DNA of 64,000 bases from Parahoeflea halophila (GTDB lineage Bacteria > Pseudomonadota > Alphaproteobacteria > Rhizobiales > Rhizobiaceae). Both the position numbers and the translations under genes were made by a program. The DNA lies in assembly GCF_900220985.1 (NCBI RefSeq), contig NZ_OCPC01000004.1, positions 372,001 through 436,000 of the forward strand. The letters are read 5' to 3'. How positions within the stretch are numbered: the first letter of the stretch is position 1; each line of letters begins with the position of its first letter. The notes beneath the pieces are model-generated. The model worked only from the letters and a program-made list of their open reading frames with translations, searched no databases and was not told the origin of the DNA. Below are positions 9,002 through 17,656 of this stretch, piece by piece.

Positions 9002-10297
9002 TCACATCAGCGCACCGGGCAGGAACAGCGCGATTTGCGGCACCATTGCCAGTACCAGGATCCCGGCCAGCAGAATCAGCCAGTAGGGAATGGTGGCGAC
9101 GGCGGCCTCGCCAAGCGATACCCGCTCTTTCGTTACCGAGACCAGCACTGAAAGATTTAGCCCGACGGGCGGTGTCACCTGACCGATCTCGATGAGAATC
9201 GTGATGATGACGCCCAGCCAGATCGGATCGTAACCGAGCCCCACCATCAGTGGCACCACGATCGGCAGCGTCATGATCATCAGTGACAGCCCGTCGAAGA
9301 AGCAGCCAAGCACCAGATATATCAGCACCACCAGAAAGAGCACCTGCAGGGCGCCGAGTTCCGCAGCACGTACAGTTTCCAGAATGGACTGCGGAACACC
9401 AAGCAGGCTGACTGCCTGCGCAAGAATGGTTGCACCCATGACGACAAATGCAATGGACGCGAAGAGAAGGATCGCTGCATAGAAGCTTTCGGCAAGTGAC
9501 TTCAGGGTTAGGGTTCCCCACAAGCGGCCAACGATGATGGTCGCGATCACTCCGATCCCGGCAGCTTCTGTGGGCGTCGCGATGCCGAATGCGATGCTGC
9601 CCATGATCGCGATGATGAGAAGCATAAAAGGCCAAAGACTGAGCAGTTTGAACAGTATTGTCCGGATTCCTGCCGACTCCTCGTTTCTGGGTGCAAGCCC
9701 TTGCCGTGTCAGGCAGCGCACCAAAATGTAGGCCATGAATGCTGCCGCAAAGAGGAGGCCCGGGACAAGTCCGGCAAGAAACAGCCGGCCGATCGAGGTT
9801 TCTGTGAGTGCGCCATAGATCAACAGCGAAAGGCTGGGCGGAATAAGCAGTCCCAGCGTGCCGCCCCCGGCCAGCGACGCGACAACCATGCGCCGATCAT
9901 AGCCGCGCTCGGTCATTTCCGGATAGGCGACCGAACCGACCGCCGCCGCGGTTGAGAGGCTGGACCCGCTGACCGCGCCAAACAATGTGCAGACAGCAAT
10001 ATTGGTGTGCAGCAATCCACCGGGAACCCGCTGGAACAGGGGTGTCAGGGCGGAGTATATCTTCTGGCTGACCCCGCTGCGCAGCATGATCTCACCCAGA
10101 ATGATGAACAGCGGAATGGCGCTCAGCGTAAACGAGTTGAGAACGTTCCAGACGGCGTCCACAGCCACATAGGTCGAGCCGCCGGCAAGGAAGTGCAGGA
10201 TCAAGAGCCCGGTAAGACCCAGCGCCGCGCCGAGTGCAAGGCCCGACCCGGCAATGACGGTCAGCCCGCCAACCAAAACGCCCCAGAAACTAAGCAT
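9002..10297 (-). CDS. dctM: TRAP transporter large permease (DctM-like)
   Basis: The large membrane subunit of a tripartite ATP-independent periplasmic transporter, 431 aa with about 12 hydrophobic segments. Typical segments are the FVVMGATILAQAV-type helix, GLIPGLLFAAAFMAYIL and the C-terminal GQVTPPVGLNLSVLVSV, the signature of DctM proteins. It drives uptake using the sodium gradient. The start ATG follows GGAAGGAAAGAC. It is last in a minus-strand operon dctP-dctQ-dctM. The substrate cannot be assigned. Confidence 0.94.
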   Translation of the reverse strand: MLSFWGVLVGGLTVIAGSGLALGAALGLTGLLILHFLAGGSTYVAVDAVWNVLNSFTLSAIPLFIILGEIMLRSGVSQKIYSALTPLFQRVPGGLLHTNIAVCTLFGAVSGSSLSTAAAVGSVAYPEMTERGYDRRMVVASLAGGGTLGLLIPPSLSLLIYGALTETSIGRLFLAGLVPGLLFAAAFMAYILVRCLTRQGLAPRNEESAGIRTILFKLLSLWPFMLLIIAIMGSIAFGIATPTEAAGIGVIATIIVGRLWGTLTLKSLAESFYAAILLFASIAFVVMGATILAQAVSLLGVPQSILETVRAAELGALQVLFLVVLIYLVLGCFFDGLSLMIMTLPIVVPLMVGLGYDPIWLGVIITILIEIGQVTPPVGLNLSVLVSVTKERVSLGEAAVATIPYWLILLAGILVLAMVPQIALFLPGALM

Positions 10298-10321
10298 GTC
10301 TTTCCTTCCGCCTGCTCGCGA

Positions 10322-10864
10322 CTAGCCGGTCTTGTTGCGTTGGAATTGCGACGAGGCACCCAGAAGAAACGCAACCACGCTCAAGGCCATGGAAAGGGGA
10401 AGCAGTGCCATCCAAGGATACAAAAGTAGCCGCCCGACCTCGGTCTTGATGTTGCGGTCGATTGCGAATTCAAGCCAGGGCAGGCAAAGCGCCAGAAACC
10501 AGAGGCAGAAAGCCGCGCCGAAAAGAGCTGACAGTCTGTGAGCCCAAATCCGTGCCCTTTCCGGCAATGCCGACACGAGCACCAGGACGCGGACGTGATC
10601 GGCACGAAGGGTGACAAGCGGAAGCGCCAGAAAAAACGCGGCCGTCATCAGCAGGCCGACAATTTCCTCGGTGAACCGGAAAGGCGCGAACGCAAAATAT
10701 CGCATTGTCACACTTGCGCCGATCAGGACGACGATGGCGCAACCCGCCATCGCCGCAAGCACTGCCATCGCAATGAAGACGGGTGTCAGAAAAGCGCCGA
10801 TGCGCACGGCAATGTTCGGGGTCCCTTTGTCCGGGGCCCCACCCTTTTTCTCGTCATCGCGCAA
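10322..10864 (-). CDS. dctQ: TRAP transporter small permease (DctQ-like)
   Basis: The 180-aa small permease has four hydrophobic segments: after a short charged N-terminus (LRDDEKKGG), FIAMAVLAAMAGCAIVVLI, then FTEEIVGLLMTAAFFLALPL, then LFGAAFCLWFLALCLPWL and a final MALLPLSMALSVVAFLLGA. TEEI and LRADHVRV (compare LRxxxHIxV) are DctQ signatures. The frame stays open upstream into dctP, but the only credible start is a TTG at 10864, immediately after the dctP stop, implying translational coupling. The nearby ATG is out of frame. Confidence 0.88.
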   Translation of the reverse strand: MRDDEKKGGAPDKGTPNIAVRIGAFLTPVFIAMAVLAAMAGCAIVVLIGASVTMRYFAFAPFRFTEEIVGLLMTAAFFLALPLVTLRADHVRVLVLVSALPERARIWAHRLSALFGAAFCLWFLALCLPWLEFAIDRNIKTEVGRLLLYPWMALLPLSMALSVVAFLLGASSQFQRNKTG

Positions 10865-10866
10865 AT

Positions 10867-11880
10867 TCAGCGTCCCAGGACGTCTAGAATGCGCTGCCGG
10901 TATTCGGGTGCCTTGCCGCCCGCTTCCTCGGCCATCGCCAGCCACGTCTGCGAGGCAGCGTCGAGGAACTTGGCGCGATCTTCGTCCGAGAACGGTTCCA
11001 GAAACTCGATACCCTGTTCGGCAAGCTTGTCGCGCGCAGCCTGCTCGTTTTCCTCTGCCTTGGAATACTCGTTGGTGCGCTCCCACACGCGTGACGCGGC
11101 TGTGCTGACCGCCTCACGTTCTGCATCGCTCAGTCCCTCCCATGCCCCTTTCGAGGCACCCAGAACATAGGGAACGCCTGCTACGGGATAGAGGTAGGAG
11201 GCGTACTTGGTTACTTCTTGCAGCGAAATCGTATGCGCGAACAGCGCGGGATAAACGGCACAATCGACGACGCCGGTCTGCAGAGCCACGTACAGATCGT
11301 TCTGGCCGACGATTTGCGCCGCAACGCCCAGCTTGGTGAAGGTTTCAACCTGATCGTTGCTCCAGACACGCAGCTTCTTGGTCTTGAGATCCTCCAGCGT
11401 GCGAACCGGGTCTTCCCGGCAGAAGATCGAAGCTTTCAGAAGCGGCAGCGCCATGAACCCGGTCGGAACAATATCGAGTTCGGCCAGGACCTCGGTGTAT
11501 ATTTCCTGGATTTCCGGGAGTGCTGCGATCAATTCCTCCGGGCTGCCGACCGACCCCTGGATCATGACAGCATTCAATGCGGGCACGTCCCGACCGAGAT
11601 AGTTCGCCCATACAAGGCCCATCTCGACTGCTCCGCGCGGTAACCACCGGGCCACATCATTGTCCTTGAGGTTCAACGAACCGCCATGAAAGACATCGAT
11701 CGTCAGGCTGCCCCCGCTGAGTTCGGCTACGTCATCGGCAAAAGTTTCCAGTTGCGCCGACTCCCCGCGGCCCTCCGGAAGCCCGTTGTTGAATTTCCAT
11801 TCTCCGGCATTGGCAGCACCAGAAGCAAGGCCTGCAATCATCGCAGCGGATATGAATCGGCGAACAAGTTTAAACATCAT
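10867..11880 (-). CDS. dctP: TRAP transporter substrate-binding protein (DctP family)
   Basis: A 337-aa periplasmic solute-binding protein with a Sec signal peptide ([20 protein letters not shown], cleavage near ANA-GEW). The DctP fold shows in the conserved Arg region ([20 protein letters not shown]) and [22 protein letters not shown]. The Arg in LRVW normally pairs with a substrate carboxylate, so the ligand is probably an organic acid or amino-acid derivative. GGGAGAAA precedes the two tandem start codons. It is first in the dctPQM operon. Confidence 0.92.
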   Translation of the reverse strand: MMFKLVRRFISAAMIAGLASGAANAGEWKFNNGLPEGRGESAQLETFADDVAELSGGSLTIDVFHGGSLNLKDNDVARWLPRGAVEMGLVWANYLGRDVPALNAVMIQGSVGSPEELIAALPEIQEIYTEVLAELDIVPTGFMALPLLKASIFCREDPVRTLEDLKTKKLRVWSNDQVETFTKLGVAAQIVGQNDLYVALQTGVVDCAVYPALFAHTISLQEVTKYASYLYPVAGVPYVLGASKGAWEGLSDAEREAVSTAASRVWERTNEYSKAEENEQAARDKLAEQGIEFLEPFSDEDRAKFLDAASQTWLAMAEEAGGKAPEYRQRILDVLGR

Positions 11881-12204
11881 TTTCTCCCTGTTTTGTCAGA
11901 AGTTAGCCGCAAGCCGGTAATCCCGCAATGGGCAGAACGCGACTTGACGCCGGTCGACAGATGCGTCTGTCGCTCAGGCTCCCTGCGAGCCGCAGAGGCA
12001 TGACGGCACAGGTGAGTCAAACGGACGACCTGATCGCCAGCGGCGACCCTTCGGTCCAGCTTTGTCGATCACCAGGAGCTCGCATTGGTGCAGATCGCCC
12101 TGTGCGTTCAGGATGTCGATCTTGCGTCGGCGATGAGCTGGAGGGCTTGCTAAGCGGCCGTTGTTGCGGTTCCTTAAGACAAGGGAAGCAGGTAGGAGCG
12201 TGCT
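11881..12204. other. intergenic region between dctP and the DUF6636 gene
   Basis: 324 bp between divergent genes; both promoters should lie here. No convincing operator, RNA or additional gene was seen. Confidence 0.4.
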
Positions 12205-12612
12205 ATGAGGAAGTTGGCGGCGGGAGTGGCTTGTGCCTTTGTTGTGGCGAGTGCATCGGCATTCGCGCAAGACATCAGCTTTCGCAGTCCTACGGGCAAC
12301 ATTCACTGTATGATCCTCTCAGGAGCTGACATAGGCGCGCGCTGTGACTTGTTAGATTTCGCTCAGTCATACCCTCGCCCGGCGGATTGCGATCTCGACT
12401 GGGGGTTTGCATTCGCAGTCGGCGCTACCGGGGCAGGGCAGCCGATCTGTGCAGGCGATACCATCATCGATCCCAATGCCCCGGTGCTCGATTACGGACA
12501 TTCGGTGACCGGCAACGGCATTACCTGCACCTCGGCCAGGACCGGCGTGACTTGCGTGAATGCTAAAGGCCACGGCTTCACCGTTGCCCGGAGCACCCAG
12601 AAAGCTTTTTGA
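12205..12612 (+). CDS. secreted DUF6636-type protein
   Basis: A 135-aa small secreted protein. Residues 1-21 form a signal peptide ending ASAFA-Q. The mature part contains FRSPTGNIHCMI, DCDLDWGFAF, CAGDT, LDYG, ITCTSARTGVTCVNAKGHGF and a row of Cys likely to form disulfides; this matches the DUF6636 pattern (FxSPSGNIxC...GVTCxNxxGHGF) known from actinobacteria and alphaproteobacteria. The function is unknown. It stands alone, flanked by long gaps. Confidence 0.8.
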   Translation: MRKLAAGVACAFVVASASAFAQDISFRSPTGNIHCMILSGADIGARCDLLDFAQSYPRPADCDLDWGFAFAVGATGAGQPICAGDTIIDPNAPVLDYGHSVTGNGITCTSARTGVTCVNAKGHGFTVARSTQKAF

Positions 12613-13394
12613 TCGCGCTGCTGGGGCTTGCTTCTCCAGCGAGTCTTTTTCTCACAAAAACCGGGAGTGGTCGTGTGACAGACGCCGCGCATCCAATCGG
12701 ATGCGCAAAGGTCGCTGCAATACTTTGAAATGGTGCATGTAAGTTGTCGTCAAATGACTCCACTTGAACTCGACATGCATCGACCAGCAGAAAGCCAGCC
12801 AGATTGGAGAGTTCGCGGTAAGATACGGCATGTTTGGCGATCGTGACGGTACGGTGGCGATCAAGCGCAACGGCACTCCTCGGTCGGCTACCAGTAGGTT
12901 CCGCTGGAGTTGGTCGTCGGTCGTAATTTGACCATGGAAAATCTGCAGCATTCGCGGCAGGTGCACGGCCATGTTCTCGCAAGTGATGGATTGCCTGCGA
13001 GAGCCTTAGCCGGAGGGAAGACCCGCCCGGCTTAGCCAGGCCTTTGCCTCAACACTGCGCCATCCGATCCGGACAAGGGATCGTGTTGTTGGTCCGTGCC
13101 AATCCTGTCCACGTACCAGTCAATGCAGCCATGTAGGATGTTCCGGGGACCAATTAATAAAGCTGCTTTGACTGGGTGGACCAAAAAAATCAATGTACCA
13201 ATCTGCCCTCATGCGCCAGCGATCGTCCAGTTTGGAGGCGTTCTAAACTGTACTGTTTGACTCCAGTTTCCACATACATTACCGAATGTTTCGAGTTCGA
13301 TTTGATTGGGGGCGGGGCATTGGAGCTCGGCACAATCGAATTGGAAGGGTCTGGCAGTCTCGACAGCCCTGACGCTGTCAGTGAGGTAAGCCCC
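12613..13394. other. gene-poor region upstream of the bacterioferritin locus
   Basis: About 780 bp with no recognisable gene. Short frames on both strands lack domain features and were not called. The right part holds a candidate Irr box (13231-13247). Confidence 0.45.
13231..13247 (+). promoter_or_regulatory. candidate Irr box (iron control element)
   Basis: TTTGGAGGCGTTCTAAA fits the rhizobial ICE consensus TTTAGAA-N3-TTCTAAA, with the right half perfect and two mismatches in the left. It lies 148 bp before the ferredoxin start and would place bfd-bfr under Irr, as known in other rhizobia. Confidence 0.4.
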
Positions 13395-13712
13395 TTGATC
13401 GTTTGCAGCTGCAACGTTGTGTCGAAGAAAGACATTGAGAACGTCGTCGTGGAGTTCCTCAAAGCCGACGAGTGGCAATTGATCACGCCGGGAAAGGTGT
13501 ATCAGGCGATGAGCGCTCGCGGAAAATGCTGTGGCTGTTTTCCCGGCGTGATCGACATCATCGTCCAAACGACCCAGCGCTACCACGCCGAGATGCAGAG
13601 TCCCGAGCCGAAGGTGGTGGATCTGCTCAAGCGCATTGCAGACCAGCGGCTGCGTATGGATGCCGCAAAAAGGAAGTCTGCGGTCAAGAGACAGTCGCCA
13701 CTCGTGGCCTGA
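13395..13712 (+). CDS. bfd: bacterioferritin-associated ferredoxin (BFD-like [2Fe-2S])
   Basis: A small [2Fe-2S] protein that in characterised systems reduces the ferric core of bacterioferritin to release iron. The BFD motif is clear: CSC near the start, then about 34 residues, then CCGC ([13 protein letters not shown] ... [14 protein letters not shown]). The frame is open upstream to 13176, but the TTG at 13395 is preceded at 8 bp by GTGAGG, starts directly before the first Cys and lies downstream of the candidate Irr box, so this 105-aa version was chosen. The basic C-terminal tail ([11 protein letters not shown]) is longer than in typical Bfd. bfr follows after 46 bp. Confidence 0.85.
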   Translation: MIVCSCNVVSKKDIENVVVEFLKADEWQLITPGKVYQAMSARGKCCGCFPGVIDIIVQTTQRYHAEMQSPEPKVVDLLKRIADQRLRMDAAKRKSAVKRQSPLVA

Positions 13713-13758
13713 TGGTGCAAAATGCAATGCGTTTTCTCCACAAGGACACCGACGGATT

Positions 13759-14241
13759 ATGAAAAAGAGCAAGAAAGTCATCGAATGCCTGAATGAAGCC
13801 CTGTTTCTGGAGCTCGGTGCGGTCAACCAGTACTGGTTGCACTACCGCCTGCTTGACGACTGGGGCTACAAGAAGCTGGCTGCGAAGGAGCGGGCGGAGA
13901 GCATTGAAGAGATGCAGCATGCCGACAAGATCATCGAGAGGATCATTTTCCTCGACGGTTTTCCGAACTTGCAGACGGTTGCACCGCTCAGGATCGGGCA
14001 GAACATCCGCGAAGTGCTCGAGTGCGATCTGGCCGGCGAGCAGGATGCCTGGAACGCCTACACCAAATCACGCGACATCTGCGAGAAGGAAGGGGACTAC
14101 GTCAGCAAAAACCTGTTTGAGGCCCTCATCGCCGACGAGGAGGGACATATCGATTTCCTGGAGACACAGATCGAGTTGCTTGGGGATCTGGGCGTGCAGA
14201 AATATGGCCAGTTGAACGCGTCTTCGGCGGACGCCGACTGA
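13759..14241 (+). CDS. bfr: bacterioferritin
   Basis: A 160-aa heme-containing ferritin that forms a 24-subunit iron-storage shell. Every expected ligand is at the canonical position: ferroxidase residues Glu18, Glu51, His54, Glu94, Glu127 and His130, and the heme-ligating Met52 (in [10 protein letters not shown]). [15 protein letters not shown] and [12 protein letters not shown] are typical. The ATG at 13759 gives the standard N-terminus; the frame is open upstream. With bfd it makes a store-and-release pair for iron. Confidence 0.96.
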   Translation: MKKSKKVIECLNEALFLELGAVNQYWLHYRLLDDWGYKKLAAKERAESIEEMQHADKIIERIIFLDGFPNLQTVAPLRIGQNIREVLECDLAGEQDAWNAYTKSRDICEKEGDYVSKNLFEALIADEEGHIDFLETQIELLGDLGVQKYGQLNASSADAD

Positions 14242-14347
14242 TCAGTCAAGAGGCAAAAATGACAGCTGTTCTGCGAGAACCGGGCCTCTTCTGGCATCGG
14301 TGAGGGAATTTTATACGCACGCCAACGCGAATGCATGGCAGCGTTGT

Positions 14348-14967
14348 ATGACCAAATACTTTTCATTATCAGCTGCTTTCGGCAAACTTGGGTACAGCCG
14401 CCACCAGCCTGGAAGCGGGGCGCTGGCTGCCTTTGGGGTCGGCCTGGTCGCCGCCGCCTTGCTTGCCGCGGCTGGTCCGGCGGCCGCTGCAGATGGCACA
14501 GATCTTCCTCGTGTCCGCAACGATCTCGATCCCAGCGACCGCAAACGTGTGGAGCAGGTGGTTGGGCCCGCGGGCAGTTTCCAGACCCCTGAACGGTGCG
14601 AACGGATGCAGGGTGGCGCGGGAACATCCACCAAGCTTGTCAATCGCGCCGCCTTTCGCAATTCAACGCCAAGCTGACCTTCGAACGGAAACAGACCTTC
14701 AAGCTCGGCAACGCCCTTTTCCGCAAGCTCTGGGTGTCATCTCCTTTTTCGACGCTGGCCTCAGACGGGCTCGGGCCTCTTTTCAATGCGAGAGCATGTC
14801 AAAGTTGCCACATCAAGATCGGTCGCGGGCATACACCTGAAGCTCAATCTCGCGTCCATGGCGAGGTCCAGGCGCGGGGTGGCGGTTTTGTCAGCTCCAG
14901 CGAGACCGGGCCTTTTGACCAGGCAAGCCAAACGCTGGCTTGGGGCAATCAGATCGATGCTGTCTGA
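14348..14967 (+). pseudogene. di-heme oxidoreductase (DUF1111/DHOR family), frameshifted and truncated
   Basis: The N-terminal part (from ATG 14348) has a signal-like hydrophobic stretch (AAFGVGLVAAALLAAA) followed by the family start (RKRVEQVVGP...ERCERMQGGAGTS). At about 14661-14664 the frame must shift by one base to continue with TFKLGNALFRKLWV and the first heme motif (ASDGLGPLFNARACQSCHIK, CxxCH). Soon after GRGHTPE similarity ends and a stop occurs at 14967, whereas intact members are several hundred residues longer with a second CxxCH. There is no homopolymer at the shift and the 3' part is missing, so this is decay rather than a read error. In other bacteria such genes often accompany imelysin-type iron-uptake proteins. 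Confidence 0.8.
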
Positions 14968-15164
14968 AAAAGGTTGCTCGGAGAGCCGATATGACCATCG
15001 AAGCAGCCGGATTTGAGCTGCCGGTATGTCGGGCTGCGCCAAGGAAAGCGACACCAGAACTGCGATTTCTTGCAATCAGCGGTTAAACTGTTTGTTTTTG
15101 AGCATATCAACGAAACGGGGTTGTAGACTGCGTCACTACAACAGCCGTCAGTGGTCTCTGTAGC

Positions 15165-15275
15165 TCAAAAGATCCGTTTGAGCCGCCCGTGGGGTTCTCT
15201 TGTCCGAAGGTGAAGTGAGAAACTTGCGAGAGTGGTGATCGCGATCAATATCGCGCCTATTTCCAGAACAATCAT
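15165..15275 (-). CDS. possible 36-aa single-pass membrane peptide
   Basis: An ATG-started frame encodes a hydrophobic helix (LEIGAILIAITTLASFSLHL) followed by a basic tail (RTREPHGRLKRIF), the layout of small inner-membrane proteins. A GGGG-containing purine stretch lies upstream. No homologue was recognised, and the length is short enough to arise by chance. Confidence 0.25.
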   Translation of the reverse strand: MIVLEIGAILIAITTLASFSLHLRTREPHGRLKRIF

Positions 15276-15420
15276 TGCTCGACCCCAGCTGACATCATTG
15301 TCATCGTCGCAGTATTAGCTACACGACGCGACTTGTCTGAAACTTGCGCTCCGACAATTGGGTGGCTCGAGACTGACCTGTGGTTGGTCAAGCGCTGGCT
15401 GATTTGCAGTGGCGATATGA

Positions 15421-15443
15421 TTAACACTGGTAACCGGTGTTAA
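15421..15443. promoter_or_regulatory. 23-bp palindrome upstream of the che operon
   Basis: The arms TTAACAC and GTGTTAA flank GGTAACC; ten of eleven pairs match, the exception being a T-G pair. Its right half plus one base (AACCGGTGTTAAC, 15432-15444) recurs exactly upstream of the first flagellin gene (43525-43537). It is probably an operator for a dimeric regulator and sits just before the CAAG-N10-TA element. Confidence 0.5.
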
Positions 15444-15444
15444 C

Positions 15445-15470
15445 CTTCGGGCAAGGATTAATACGTAAAA
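15445..15470 (+). promoter_or_regulatory. flagellar CAAG-N10-TA element, che operon
   Basis: CTTCGGGCAAG is followed by exactly 10 bp and TAA, the spacing seen at seven other flagellar transcription units in the window. Here the base two before CAAG is G, so the core reads GGCAAG rather than CRCAAG. It lies about 250 bp before icpA, a long leader. Confidence 0.5.
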
Positions 15471-15718
15471 AACAAACTAATCTCCGGATTGTGGAATTGT
15501 GCGTTCGTTCCGTTCCCACAAAGGCATGAAGCCGCTCCGAGGTTCCGGCAAGATCCGGATTTCCAGAGTTTCATGGGCCAGACGGCGCAAGGTATGAAGA
15601 TACTGGCTGTGTCCTGTCAGCAGACGCGACAGGTGCCTCCGATATTTTGCCACCACCTATGCTGCACCGCAGGCCCGACAGGTTTCTTGGCTTCTAGCCG
15701 GTTGTTGGGGTTAAACGC

Positions 15719-17290
15719 GTGGGGCACGTTCAAGCAAGGGTGAGGGATGCAGCTGCGGCTGATGGCCTGCGTGCGCGCCTCGATCTGACCAGGCTTGATC
15801 AGGACAGCAGCGATCGTCTGCGCGATATGCGCCCCATGATCGAAGCCGAATCCCGGGTTGCGTTGTCTGCCTTTTTCGAACGTCTGCAAAACACGCCCGA
15901 GATTGCCTCCCTGTTCACATCCAGCCGTCAGATCGACCGGTTGGAAGAACTTGAAGTCGCGCATTGGTCGATCTTGGCTGACGGCCGGTTCGACGGGCTT
16001 TATGTTGACCGCTCGGTCATCCTGGGAGAGGTTCGCCAGCGTATCGGACTGGATGCCGGCTGGTCGATCGGTGGACATGCGCTTGTGCTCGAACGGGTGA
16101 TCCGCCGCCTGGTCGAAGAAAGCCGGACCGGTCTGTTCCAGGCGTTCTCGCGCAAGGCCGACCGAAACCTTCTCGCTGACCGACTGGTGGATGTCGTAAA
16201 GGCAACCCTGATCGATATCGACATGCAGGTGTCGCACCGGCTGAATTCCCAAGCCAAGGTAATGGCAAGTCAGCGCCAGGGCCAGATCAACGAAGAGCGT
16301 GACCTCGTGGCCGCGACCCTGGGTGCAGCATTGGCACGACTGGCCGATGGCGATCTCTCCGTGCGCATTGAACCTCAGGCCATCGGGATCCACCAGCAGG
16401 CAGCAGACGATTTCAATCGTGCCGCCAGCCGTCTCGAAGAGTTGATCGCGGGGTCTGAAGCCAACCTGCGCAAAGCCCAGCAGCTTGCAATTCAGTTGAG
16501 TGCCGACCTCGAAGCCGTCCGTGTCGAGATCGAACGCCACGGCAATTCGGTCGGCGAGGAACACGAAGGACTTGCATCGATTGCAAGCCGCATACGCCTG
16601 ACCGCTGAGAATGCAATGAAGGCCGAAAACCTGATAGCGGATGCCCGTACCAGTGCCGAGGCCGGTGATCGGGTTGTCGGTGAGGCCATCGACGCCATGG
16701 CGGGCGTCGAAAATTCCGCCGAGCAGATCGGCAAGATTATTTCGGTGATTGAGGAAATCGCCTTCCAGACCAATTTGCTGGCGCTCAACGCAGGCATTGA
16801 GGCGGCCCGCGCCGGTGATGCCGGCCGCGGCTTTGCAGTGGTCGCCACCGAAGTCCGCGCCCTTGCCCAACGGTCCGCGGGCGCAGCCAATGAAATCAAG
16901 GAACTGGTCTCGGACGCCAAATCCCATGTTGGACGCGGTGTCGCACTGGTTGACGAGACCCGGACGGCCATTTCCGGGCTTGTCGACCAGGTTGGCACCA
17001 TTTCCCAATCGGTCGCCGGTGTCGGTACCCAGGCCCAGGCTGAAGCTGACCACATCGCTGATTCGGCAACGTCTCTGGGCCGTATTGCGACATCGATCAA
17101 CACCGGCGGAGCACGCATTTCAAGCGCAGCTGAAACCGGGGCCGATCTTCATCTCGTCATCACTGAGCTTGGCGAGCAGATCCGGCTGCATCGGCAGGAA
17201 CGCCACGCCGGGTTTCAAAGCGTCGAAATGTCAACTGAGCCGGCAGCCGTGCCATCCTCACAGCACCACGTCCAGAGGAGGCTCGCGTGA
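15719..17290 (+). CDS. icpA: cytosolic globin-coupled methyl-accepting chemotaxis protein (IcpA-like)
   Basis: A 523-aa chemoreceptor without membrane segments, first in the che operon as IcpA is in S. meliloti. Residues about 20-185 resemble the protoglobin sensor domain ([16 protein letters not shown], then [17 protein letters not shown]). In heme-binding globin-coupled sensors the GEVxxRIGL motif carries the proximal His; here that site is Arg106, so heme binding is doubtful. A HAMP-like helix follows, then the signalling domain with the hairpin tip [42 protein letters not shown] (residues about 345-385). The C-terminus lacks the NWETF-type CheR/CheB tether. The start is a GTG after TTGGGG; a GTG 21 bases downstream is an alternative. 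Confidence 0.9.
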   Translation: MGHVQARVRDAAAADGLRARLDLTRLDQDSSDRLRDMRPMIEAESRVALSAFFERLQNTPEIASLFTSSRQIDRLEELEVAHWSILADGRFDGLYVDRSVILGEVRQRIGLDAGWSIGGHALVLERVIRRLVEESRTGLFQAFSRKADRNLLADRLVDVVKATLIDIDMQVSHRLNSQAKVMASQRQGQINEERDLVAATLGAALARLADGDLSVRIEPQAIGIHQQAADDFNRAASRLEELIAGSEANLRKAQQLAIQLSADLEAVRVEIERHGNSVGEEHEGLASIASRIRLTAENAMKAENLIADARTSAEAGDRVVGEAIDAMAGVENSAEQIGKIISVIEEIAFQTNLLALNAGIEAARAGDAGRGFAVVATEVRALAQRSAGAANEIKELVSDAKSHVGRGVALVDETRTAISGLVDQVGTISQSVAGVGTQAQAEADHIADSATSLGRIATSINTGGARISSAAETGADLHLVITELGEQIRLHRQERHAGFQSVEMSTEPAAVPSSQHHVQRRLA

Positions 17291-17356
17291 CGATCCTGAT
17301 TGAGCAACAGGTCGCAACCAACAGCTTTCGCCCATTCACAAGTAAGGATAGCCGAC

Positions 17357-17656
17357 ATGTCGTCTGACGGTACATCACCGAAGGTTCTGAAACTGCCGGA
17401 GGTTCTCGACCTCAACGCAGCCAGCCGCCTTCACGAACAGGTTCTTGCCCACAAGGGTGAGGACATCGATATCGATGCATCTGAAGTGAGCCGCGTTGGT
17501 GCTCAATGTATCCAGGTGCTGCTTGCAGCTGCGAGGAGCTGGCGCGCCGAGGAACAGAACTTCAGGGTTGCTCCAGCTTCCGATGTGTTCGTCAAGACAC
17601 TGCAGCTACTGGGAATTTCGGATGAAGCTCTGCTTCCAAAGGAGATACTGAAATGA
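17357..17656 (+). CDS. cheS: CheS-like STAS-domain chemotaxis protein
   Basis: A 99-aa single STAS-fold protein (IDIDASEVSRVGAQCIQVLLAAARSW, then SDVFVKTLQLLGI). Its position between icpA and cheY1 corresponds to S. meliloti CheS, which binds CheA and speeds dephosphorylation of CheY1-P by strengthening the CheY1-CheA contact. The ATG at 17357 has AGTAAGGAT upstream; the frame is open further up. The stop overlaps the cheY1 ATG (ATGA), indicating coupled translation. Confidence 0.88.
   Translation: MSSDGTSPKVLKLPEVLDLNAASRLHEQVLAHKGEDIDIDASEVSRVGAQCIQVLLAAARSWRAEEQNFRVAPASDVFVKTLQLLGISDEALLPKEILK

Larger units (their letters stand above)
14968..15718. other. gene-poor region containing the che operon promoter and leader
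   Basis: About 750 bp. It holds a possible 36-aa minus-strand membrane ORF (15165-15275), a long palindrome at 15421-15443, a CAAG-N10-TA element at 15445-15470 and then roughly 250 bp of leader before icpA. A frame at 15489-15743 in the leader has no protein-like features and was not called. Confidence 0.5.

Noticed and set aside
12578-12982. minus-strand frames in the gap after the DUF6636 gene
   Set aside because: Two overlapping frames, no domain, no ribosome site; could be a remnant but nothing supports a call.
15421-15443. CtrA site upstream of icpA
   Set aside because: The two TTAAC halves are inverted and the spacing is wrong for TTAA-N7-TTAA; recorded as a palindrome instead.
15489-15743. 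84-codon frame in the che leader
   Set aside because: Cys/Pro-rich random-looking peptide overlapping the icpA start; no ribosome site.
15617-17053. 478-codon open frame antisense to icpA
   Set aside because: Same antisense effect; the sense strand carries an unmistakable chemoreceptor.
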